Shown: piece by piece, positions 1 through 5,806 of the stretch
Layout of the letters: every line of letters starts with the position of its first letter
Position numbering within the stretch: the stretch's first letter is position 1
Assembly: GCA_002306815.1 (NCBI GenBank)
Contig: DBTA01000014.1
Location: 1-20,786, forward strand
Origin: Dehalococcoidia bacterium UBA1328
Lineage (GTDB): Bacteria > Chloroflexota > Dehalococcoidia > Lucifugimonadales > Lucifugimonadaceae
Direction of reading: 5' to 3'
DNA: 20,786 nucleotides
Position numbers and translations under genes: made by a program
The notes under the pieces: model-generated
Databases searched by the model: none
What the model was told of the DNA's origin: nothing
What the model saw: only the letters and a program-made list of their open reading frames with translations

Positions 1-1
1 T

Positions 2-40
2 CACCTGAAAAGAAACGACGGCTCGCACACCAACTGGTAA
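2..40 (+). CDS. 3' end of an enolase-superfamily dehydratase paralogue (partial)
   Basis: The reading frame that begins at base 2 gives HLKRNDGSHTNW and then TAA. Its last seven residues, DGSHTNW, are identical to the C-terminus of the complete enolase-superfamily gene that starts 51 bases downstream. A 'DGS...W' ending is typical of the galactonate-dehydratase-like branch of the mandelate racemase subgroup. I therefore infer that the window opens inside the tail of a tandem paralogue that is probably co-transcribed with the next gene. Only 12 codons are visible, so its substrate and overall integrity cannot be judged. Confidence 0.72.
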   Translation, partial: HLKRNDGSHTNW

Positions 41-91
41 TTCCAACCCGCTTTATCAGTACTCAACGGAAACAACCAGGAGAACAAAGCA

Positions 92-1237
92 ATGAAAATC
101 ACAGATGTAAAACCATACGCAGTTTGGGTCGGACACCGAAACCAAATGCTCGTCAAAGTAGAAACAGACGAAGGAATATACGGCTGGGGTGAATCCGGAT
201 TTTCCGGACGTGAACTGGGTGTCAAAGGAATAGTCGAGCACTACCGCGAGTTCCTGATAGGTCGCGACCCAATGGCACGAGGCGCCCTCTGGCAGGAAAT
301 GTATAGAAGTCAGTACTTCGAAGGCGGAAGAACTCTCACGGCCGCTATATCCGCGATAGATCTCGCACTTCACGATATTGCTGGTAAGAAACTCGGCGTA
401 CCCGTATACGAACTTCTCGGCGGCAAACACCGCCACACCGTTCCTGTCTTCGCCACTACGGCCGGCCCTTATGGACCCGACATGATCGAGCAGGCAAAAG
501 AGTTCATGGCTCGAGGAATCAACGCCTTCCGATTGTCGTACGACAACATGGATATACAGAGCGGTGGATTGTTTGAGCCACGCGAGTCGATTGCAAACTC
601 GGCGGAATGGCTAATCAAGACTCGTGAAGCACTTGGCAATCACGCCATTATCGGAGTCGATTACCACCACCGACTCTCACCGGCTGAAACAGCTTCGTTC
701 TGCCAGATGATGCCAACCCACACTCTCGATTTCCTCGAAGAGCCAATCCGTGATGAATCCCCGGAAAGTTACGAAGCTCTACGGAAATTGACCGACGTTC
801 CGTTCGCTATTGGTGAAGAGTTCGCTTCTAAATGGCAGTTTCTGCCATACATTGAACGCGGAATTACACAGTACGCACGAGTAGACATTTGCAATGTGGG
901 GGGATTCACTGAAGCCATGAAGGTCGCCGGATGGGCAGAGGCGCACTACATCGATCTAATGCCGCATAACCCGCTCGGGCCAATCTGTACGGCGGCTTCG
1001 GTCCACCTTGGCGCAGCGACCCCGAACTTTGCCTGGCTCGAAGTGAACATGGAACGGGCAGAAAATCCAGACTACGATCTCTTCCCGGAGCAGGTCGAAT
1101 TCAACGGCAGCGGATACGTTGTGAACGATCGCCCAGGCCTTGGTGTGGATGTCGACGAGAGCAAACTCACCGAACCGTTCGCGTTCTGGGAAGCCCCACA
1201 CCCACACCGCGCCGATGGCTCGCACACCAACTGGTAA
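92..1237 (+). CDS. Mandelate racemase/muconate lactonizing (enolase superfamily) sugar-acid dehydratase, DgoD-like
   Basis: This 381-residue cytoplasmic enzyme belongs to the enolase superfamily, whose members abstract the proton alpha to a carboxylate at a Mg2+ site; the closest relatives I recognise are D-galactonate-type dehydratases. The N-terminal capping domain covers about residues 1-125 and the barrel the rest. Expected metal ligands are visible as D190 (in GVDYHHR), E216 (in LEEP) and E242 (in IGEE). The acid/base residues H192, D265 and H292 (in MPHNPLGP) are all present. Their spacing matches E. coli DgoD with a constant offset of seven. The start is supported by AGGAGA at 78-83, eight bases upstream of ATG. 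A paralogue ends just upstream, so the two probably form a catabolic operon for sugar acids or related carboxylates. The exact substrate cannot be read from sequence. Confidence 0.92.
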   Translation: MKITDVKPYAVWVGHRNQMLVKVETDEGIYGWGESGFSGRELGVKGIVEHYREFLIGRDPMARGALWQEMYRSQYFEGGRTLTAAISAIDLALHDIAGKKLGVPVYELLGGKHRHTVPVFATTAGPYGPDMIEQAKEFMARGINAFRLSYDNMDIQSGGLFEPRESIANSAEWLIKTREALGNHAIIGVDYHHRLSPAETASFCQMMPTHTLDFLEEPIRDESPESYEALRKLTDVPFAIGEEFASKWQFLPYIERGITQYARVDICNVGGFTEAMKVAGWAEAHYIDLMPHNPLGPICTAASVHLGAATPNFAWLEVNMERAENPDYDLFPEQVEFNGSGYVVNDRPGLGVDVDESKLTEPFAFWEAPHPHRADGSHTNW

Positions 1238-1246
1238 ATCACTCTC

Positions 1247-1310
1247 AGTCGTTCGTTCCTCCTTCCTACACCTCTCATTGCGAGGGATGAGGAACGAACG
1301 ACTTGGCAAT
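1247..1310. repeat. Palindromic REP/MITE-like intergenic element
   Basis: A perfect 14-base inverted repeat, AGTCGTTCGTTCCT at 1247-1260 and its reverse complement at 1290-1303, encloses a 29-base centre that carries its own CCTC/GAGG pairing (1271-1274 with 1282-1285). A nested pair, ATTGC at 1277-1281 and GCAAT at 1306-1310, gives the layout 'CATTGCGAGG...GGCAATCC'. This layout resembles a palindromic dispersed element I know from several bacterial groups. It starts 10 bases after the enolase-family stop codon, so it could also act as an mRNA 3' end, although no T-tract follows. Only one copy lies in this window, so its dispersal is inferred. Confidence 0.6.
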
Positions 1311-1351
1311 CCGCGTAGCGACAAGTCTCTCCATGCACTGCGAACGAGTGC
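1301..1351. repeat. Secondary hairpins beside the palindromic element
   Basis: Directly after the main palindrome are more small inverted repeats: ACTTG (1301-1305) with CAAGT (1322-1326), containing CGC/GCG (1312-1314 with 1318-1320), and GCACT (1335-1339) with AGTGC (1347-1351) around a seven-base loop. Together with the element at 1247-1310 they make most of 1247-1351 foldable. The rest of the 359-base spacer before fabI holds a further inverted repeat at 1395-1449 and no convincing gene. Confidence 0.4.
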
Positions 1352-1394
1352 GACACCGCCATAGTTCCCTTGTCACCTCTGGATATCGTGATCG

Positions 1395-1449
1395 AATGTC
1401 CTGACTCCCTGAATGTGAAGGAGTTACAGGGTGGACCCCCTAGGACATT
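1395..1449. promoter_or_regulatory. Structured segment upstream of fabI (function unknown)
   Basis: AATGTCCT at 1395-1402 pairs perfectly with AGGACATT at 1442-1449. Inside, two mutually exclusive stems are possible: ACTCC (1404-1408) with GGAGT (1420-1424), or CCCTG (1407-1411) with CAGGG (1427-1431). Competing stems within a closing helix, about 150 bases upstream of the fabI start, could be a leader RNA, an operator or part of a degraded repeat. No U-tract follows, so a terminator is less likely. No known riboswitch family is recognised. Confidence 0.3.
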
Positions 1450-1575
1450 AACGCCTAATCCCCTAAAGACTCGTTCACGTCACATTCCCAAAATGACAAT
1501 CTGGTTCTCGCCATCCAAATTGCCTGACTGTTACATTGGGTGCATCCGAAAATTCGTATACAACACTAACGAACT

Positions 1576-1584
1576 AAAGGAAGG
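1576..1584 (+). promoter_or_regulatory. Ribosome binding site of fabI
   Basis: AAAGGAAGG ends 12 bases before the fabI ATG. It supports that start, which also aligns with the usual FabI N-terminus, over longer upstream reading frames. Confidence 0.55.
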
Positions 1585-1596
1585 TAAACAACGGCA

Positions 1597-2376
1597 ATGG
1601 CAGTATCTATAGATCTCTCTGGGAAGCGTGGAGTCGTATGGGGCGTCGCAAACCAGCGCAGCATCGCCTGGGCAATTTCAGAACGACTTGCCGAAGCTGG
1701 CGCTGAACTTGCATTCACCTATTTGAATGAACGGGTCAAAGAAGGGGTAGAGAAAGCCACCTCAGCTCTGGGTACCCCGTTACTGGTCCAGTGCGATGCA
1801 ACCGACGAATCCCAAGTACAGGCGGTGTACGACCGCATAAAAAACGATTGGGGAGAAATTGATTTCGTCGTTCACTGCATTGCCTACGCTGAACGAGATG
1901 ACCTCGGTGGTGATTTCTCAACAACCAACCTGCAAGGCTTCCGTACTGCTCTGGAAACCAGCGCTTACACGCTAATGCCAGTGATCGGAAAAGCGGCTAA
2001 GCTCTTTGGCGAATCAGGTGGATCTGCGATCACACTTACATTCGATGCGTCACAGCGGGTCTACCCCGGCTACAACATCATGGGTACCGCCAAAGCGGCA
2101 CTTGAAAATGAAGCCCGGCAATTGGCTGTTGAGTTCGGACCCAGCAATATACGGGTGAACGCCATTTCAGCCGGGCCACTCCCAACTCTTGCCGCCCGTA
2201 GCATCCCAGGCTTCCGAGACATGACACGTGCTCACCGCGAGCGAGCCCCACTAGGTCGAAATATCAATCACAAAGAAGTCGCCGACACAGCTCTGTTCCT
2301 TTTGAGCGACATGTCTTCCGGCATCACAGGATCCATTGTTCCCGTGGACGCCGGTTACGGAATAATTGCGCTCTAA
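1597..2376 (+). CDS. fabI: Enoyl-[acyl-carrier-protein] reductase FabI
   Basis: FabI carries out the last reduction of each fatty-acid elongation cycle, converting enoyl-ACP to acyl-ACP with NAD(P)H in the cytoplasm. The 259-residue length is normal for the family. The divergent short-chain-dehydrogenase fold shows the cofactor segment GVANQRSIAWAI (residues 16-27), D67 after beta-3, and the catalytic pair Y159 and K166 in YNIMGTAK (spacing Y-x6-K, as in all FabI). The position of E. coli Tyr146 is Phe149 here, within TFDASQ, resembling InhA of actinobacteria (DFDPSR) more than proteobacterial FabI. 'AGPLPTLAARSI' matches the substrate-loop region. A thioesterase-like gene follows after 25 bases. 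A small hairpin, TGCGC/GCGCA at 2367-2383, spans the stop codon without a T-tract. Confidence 0.95.
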   Translation: MAVSIDLSGKRGVVWGVANQRSIAWAISERLAEAGAELAFTYLNERVKEGVEKATSALGTPLLVQCDATDESQVQAVYDRIKNDWGEIDFVVHCIAYAERDDLGGDFSTTNLQGFRTALETSAYTLMPVIGKAAKLFGESGGSAITLTFDASQRVYPGYNIMGTAKAALENEARQLAVEFGPSNIRVNAISAGPLPTLAARSIPGFRDMTRAHRERAPLGRNINHKEVADTALFLLSDMSSGITGSIVPVDAGYGIIAL

Positions 2377-2401
2377 AAGCGCACTTCCGGGATAAAAACA
2401 T

Positions 2402-2761
2402 ATGACTGAAACTCCCGAGGCGCTAACCGAAGGTCTTTCTGCAACCCGCACATTGGTTGTAGAGGGGCCAAACCTGTACAGTCCTACCGGCAAAAATGAG
2501 CATTCCGTCCTGTCTAGCCCGGCAATGATCATGGAAATGGAACTGGCGTGCGTGGACGCTATTTTTTCTCAGATCGGCGCAACTGTCGGGTTTCACGTCG
2601 ATGTAAAACACGTAGCTCCCACACCTGCGGGAGAAACCGTTGAAACTACCGCAACACTTGTAAAAATCGACGGTCGTAAACTCAAATTTGAGGTGGAAAC
2701 CCGCTACAACGGCACAATAGTGGGCACCGGTTTTCATCGGCGCGCAATCGTGAAGTTCTAA
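2402..2761 (+). CDS. FlK-like hot-dog fold thioesterase
   Basis: This 119-residue protein has the features of the fluoroacetyl-CoA thioesterase (FlK) type hot-dog family, which hydrolyses acyl-thioesters as a dimer. The helix segment VLSSPAMIMEMELAC (36-50) aligns with the family pattern 'vLsTPxxxxxmExA'. The FlK catalytic Thr would be Ser39 here, with Glu47 at the expected eight-residue spacing, and His70 in VDVKH matches the third catalytic residue. The 'GETVETTATLVKIDGRKLKFEVE' region is the typical hot-dog beta sheet. The gene starts 25 bases after fabI on the same strand and is probably co-transcribed, which points to acyl-CoA or acyl-ACP housekeeping rather than fluoroacetate resistance. 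The true substrate is unknown. Confidence 0.8.
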   Translation: MTETPEALTEGLSATRTLVVEGPNLYSPTGKNEHSVLSSPAMIMEMELACVDAIFSQIGATVGFHVDVKHVAPTPAGETVETTATLVKIDGRKLKFEVETRYNGTIVGTGFHRRAIVKF

Positions 2762-2955
2762 ACGACGCTCGCGCTCTACCGGTCAACGCTTACGCGCAAG
2801 TTCGAAAAAACTCGTAAGACTACCGGACTAATTTTCGCCGTTCGGTATTGACTCACCGATCAAGTTGATCAATGTAGATACCTCGTTGTTCTACTCGATT
2901 TCCGTTGTTGGTGCCACGGATCGATTTCGCTGGACAATCAACTGTTAGAAATTTG

Positions 2956-2980
2956 GCTGTCACAACCCGTTGTCAACAGC
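2956..2980 (-). terminator. Possible terminator hairpin after the site-2 protease gene
   Basis: On the minus strand, GCTGT (2980-2976) pairs with ACAGC (2960-2956), and an inner stem, ACAA with TTGT around a four-base loop, sits between them. The hairpin lies 11 bases beyond the stop codon of the minus-strand protease gene. The bases that follow on that strand are mixed A/T rather than a clean T-run, so confidence is low. The rest of the 230-base spacer from 2762 shows no gene; the palindrome TTGATCAA at 2865-2872 is its only other obvious feature. Confidence 0.3.
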
Positions 2981-2991
2981 TAGAGAGAGTC

Positions 2992-4182
2992 TTAAGGGTT
3001 TGATCTATCTTCAGTGTCAGACCGCTTTAAGAGACCATCCTGGCCTCGGATGTTCAACATCGCCTTGATAATGTCTTCTCTAGTCACGATCCCGACGACG
3101 TAATCACCGTCCATAACAACCAGTTGGTTCACCTTGTAATGATCCATGAATTTGAGCGCTTCGTGAACCGGCTCGTAAGCTGAAATCACCCTCAAACTAT
3201 CAGGATTCATGAGTTCGCCGAGCGAAGTCTGAGCGGCATGTTCCGGCGGAACAAAATCAAGGTCACGACGCAATATGAATCCGATCAACTCACCTTGGCT
3301 TGCGATCGGCATCGACGTCATAGGGTTGCCGGGAAGCCCATGGGAGAGCAGTTGTTCAACTGACCAGCTGCTCTCCAACATTGGCGGCATGGGTCGAGCA
3401 GCCCGCTTTAATTCAAAATCGAGTTTCTCGAATTTGTGAATCGCATCGGGATCGAGGCCTTCCTGCTCTCCTTCGATTTCTCCACGGGCAGAAGACATTA
3501 GGAACCAGCCTATAAAGATGACCCAAATCCCACCCATCAGATCGCCGTTGAGGATTTGCCACACACCCCATCCAATCAACAGGTAGAACACTATGCGCCC
3601 AACCCGGAACGCAACGCGTGAAGCCCTCTCGGTGTCACCAGTAAATCCCCAAACTGCCGATCGAAGAACTCTCCCACCGTCCATTGGGTATCCAGGCAAC
3701 ATATTGAATCCGGCAACGAGGATGTTCATCCACCCTGTGAAGAAGATCACGCCGTGTATCAACTTCACCTGATCTTCATAGATGGGTCTGAAATTAACCC
3801 ACCAGAGAACAAGCACGATCCCAATAGCGAGTGAGACGGCGGGACCAGCGAACGCAATTAGAAACTCATTACGCGGACGAGTCGCCTTACCTTGAATCTT
3901 CGATACCCCACCGAACAGTAGAAGCGTAATTCCTCTTACTCGAAGCCCTTGAGAGACAGCAACCAGCGAATGCCCGAGCTCATGCGCAAGCACAGAGGTG
4001 AACAACAAAATCGTGGTCAATACGCCGGCTATCCAGTACTGGGTCGTAGACCAGAATCCGAAGAACGAAGGGTAAGCGGCCGTGGCCAACGACCACGTGA
4101 TCAATGCAAACGCGATTAACCAGGTGGCGTTGATATCCACCGGTATTCCAAATATTGAGAAAAGTTTTATAGATCCGCGCAA
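2992..4182 (-). CDS. Site-2 protease (M50) family membrane zinc metalloprotease with CBS domain pair
   Basis: Members of this family cut transmembrane segments inside the lipid bilayer, often to activate sigma factors or other signalling proteins. The 396-residue protein has the zinc-binding motif HELGH at 67-71 and the third metal ligand D168 in NMLPGYPMDGG (160-170). About five to six hydrophobic segments lie between residues 20 and 230. Two CBS repeats follow, about 262-318 and 321-380, ending in VVGIVTREDIIKAM; in such proteins they usually bind adenine nucleotides and gate activity. The start codon is TTG; the resulting N-terminus, MRGSIKLFSIFGIPVDI, matches the family start, and I see no good in-frame ATG. 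The substrate is not indicated by neighbours. It is transcribed away from the MFS gene. Confidence 0.92.
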   Translation of the reverse strand: MRGSIKLFSIFGIPVDINATWLIAFALITWSLATAAYPSFFGFWSTTQYWIAGVLTTILLFTSVLAHELGHSLVAVSQGLRVRGITLLLFGGVSKIQGKATRPRNEFLIAFAGPAVSLAIGIVLVLWWVNFRPIYEDQVKLIHGVIFFTGWMNILVAGFNMLPGYPMDGGRVLRSAVWGFTGDTERASRVAFRVGRIVFYLLIGWGVWQILNGDLMGGIWVIFIGWFLMSSARGEIEGEQEGLDPDAIHKFEKLDFELKRAARPMPPMLESSWSVEQLLSHGLPGNPMTSMPIASQGELIGFILRRDLDFVPPEHAAQTSLGELMNPDSLRVISAYEPVHEALKFMDHYKVNQLVVMDGDYVVGIVTREDIIKAMLNIRGQDGLLKRSDTEDRSNP

Positions 4183-4429
4183 GTCGATGAAACTCGATTC
4201 ACAAAAGCCGCCAAAGTGATCAGTGATCGCAATTCGCTGTGGACGTAACCCTATACCCGTTCGCAGCTCATAGTCGCCCTATTTGCTCAAAGATACGAGA
4301 TTCATGGGGGTTTCGGCTTTACGCCGACACCGGTTCCACGAGAGGACTATCATGCTCCTATCCGAAAAACCATCACCCAAACTCGATTAATCCGATGCCT
4401 GACCTCAACCATAATCCGGAATACTCTGG
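4183..4429. other. Divergent intergenic region between protease and MFS genes
   Basis: These 247 bases must hold the promoters of both divergent genes, but I cannot assign convincing -35/-10 pairs. A nine-base-pair hairpin with one mismatch lies at 4309-4331: GGTTTCGGC, loop TTTAC, GCCGACACC, about 100 bases before the MFS start. A GTG-initiated 64-codon frame (4239-4433) overlaps the MFS start as ATGA; it has no recognisable protein features and is not called. Confidence 0.4.
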
Positions 4430-5767
4430 ATGAGTTTCTTGAAGCAACCATTCTACGGTTGGTGGATTGTAGGAGCCGGTGGACTAGTCCAGTGGTACAC
4501 CTCCGCCGTTTTCTGGCGAGGATTCCAGGCTTTTATCCCTCCCATACTGAACACGTTTGGCTGGAGCAGTGGCGCTACGGGAGCAGCGATTTCACTCCAA
4601 CGTAGCGAGAGCGGGATGATCTCGCCGTTCGTTGGTGCTCTTCTTGACCGTTACGGACCTCGAAAAGCGATGGCGTTCGGTGTTTTCGTGACCGGAGGCG
4701 GATTCATATTCATGAGCCAGATGCAAACCCTCTGGCATTTCTATCTTGCAATCGGTCTACTCACACTGGGCATGTCGTTCGGTACGTTCATCGTCTTTGT
4801 CGTCACTGTCGCCAATTGGTTCGTTCGGAAGCGAGCTAGAGCACTAGCGACGCTCATGTCGTTCTCAGCCGTTGGCGGTTTAACGCTTCCGCTTCTCGTT
4901 GCTTCCATTGAAACCTTTGGGTGGCGTGAAATGCTCATGGCGACTGGAATTGGTTTCTGGGTAATCGGGTTCCCGGCAACGTTGGTAATGAGGAAACGAC
5001 CTGAAGATTACGGGATGGTCCCGGATGGTAGTCCAGGAGAAGATCAACCAAAAACCGGAGAACGCAAAAGTAGGTTCACACGAACCCGCGAGTACTCGAT
5101 CACGATGCGTCAAGCGATCAAACTCCGGTTCTTTTGGCAACTGGCAATCGTCACCAGTCTCGGCCAATTGGTCAGCTCTACCAACCTGTTTCACTTCAGT
5201 GCGTTACTCGAATATGGAATCACCACCGCCCTTGCAGCTTCAGCAGCAGGAGCAGTCGCGATAGGCGACCTCGCCGGCCGAGCAGGGGTCGCTGTGGTTG
5301 GCGACCGATTTGATAAGCGAATGATGCTTACCATCGCCATGGTCATGCAAACCCTCGGTGTCGCTGGACTTGCCGGGATTAATGCCGAAATACTCGGAGT
5401 AAATTTGGGGCTTTGGCCTCTTCCGTTCTTCGTGATTTTCTTCGGATTAGGCTTCGGAGCGTCCATCCCGCTTCGGCTTTCGATTCTTGGCGACTACTTC
5501 GGCAGGGGAAGCTACGGATCAATCGTAGGACTCACCAGTTCCGTGAACGCGTTATTCGGCGCAGGCGGACCGCTTATAGTGGGTTTGATCAGAGACATAG
5601 AAGGTAGTTACCGACTCGGATTTACGATGCTCGCAGTCGTGCTAGTAATCTCGATCCCAATGGCAATGGCGTTAGAACCGTCGAGTCGAGTGGCGGCAAA
5701 GGCGCGACAGCTAACGAGTAAAAAGTTACGCGAGCGTAATCCGTTCGAGTCGACATCCAAAAGCTAG
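4430..5767 (+). CDS. Major facilitator superfamily transporter (monocarboxylate/OxlT-like)
   Basis: This 445-residue inner-membrane carrier shows twelve probable transmembrane segments in two halves, separated by a charged cytoplasmic loop at about 200-228. The N-terminal FYGWWIVGAG (8-17) and the loop-2 signature GALLDRYGPRKA (69-80) are characteristic of MFS proteins, especially the oxalate/formate antiporter and monocarboxylate branch. A second-half counterpart is GDRFDKRMML. It probably moves a small organic anion, using a proton or exchange gradient; the substrate cannot be determined. No clear Shine-Dalgarno sequence precedes the ATG, but the N-terminus fits the family. The gene converges with the large minus-strand operon, whose last stop lies only 15 bases away. 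Confidence 0.9.
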   Translation: MSFLKQPFYGWWIVGAGGLVQWYTSAVFWRGFQAFIPPILNTFGWSSGATGAAISLQRSESGMISPFVGALLDRYGPRKAMAFGVFVTGGGFIFMSQMQTLWHFYLAIGLLTLGMSFGTFIVFVVTVANWFVRKRARALATLMSFSAVGGLTLPLLVASIETFGWREMLMATGIGFWVIGFPATLVMRKRPEDYGMVPDGSPGEDQPKTGERKSRFTRTREYSITMRQAIKLRFFWQLAIVTSLGQLVSSTNLFHFSALLEYGITTALAASAAGAVAIGDLAGRAGVAVVGDRFDKRMMLTIAMVMQTLGVAGLAGINAEILGVNLGLWPLPFFVIFFGLGFGASIPLRLSILGDYFGRGSYGSIVGLTSSVNALFGAGGPLIVGLIRDIEGSYRLGFTMLAVVLVISIPMAMALEPSSRVAAKARQLTSKKLRERNPFESTSKS

Positions 5768-5774
5768 TGAACCA

Positions 5775-5806
5775 AAATCCAGCTAACTCGATATCGGGCT
5801 GGATTT
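5775..5806. terminator. Probable bidirectional terminator between convergent genes
   Basis: AAATCCAGC (5775-5783) is perfectly complementary to GCTGGATTT (5798-5806) across a 14-base loop that contains the palindrome CGATATCG. The arms carry A-run and T-run ends, so the hairpin looks alike from both strands. It lies directly after the MFS stop codon (5765-5767) and overlaps the stop of the minus-strand gene (5783-5785). The T-runs are short (3-4). Confidence 0.5.

Noticed and set aside
1370..1612. 80-codon plus-strand frame crossing the fabI start
   Set aside because: It has no recognisable protein features, lies over the structured spacer and overlaps the well-supported fabI start in another frame.
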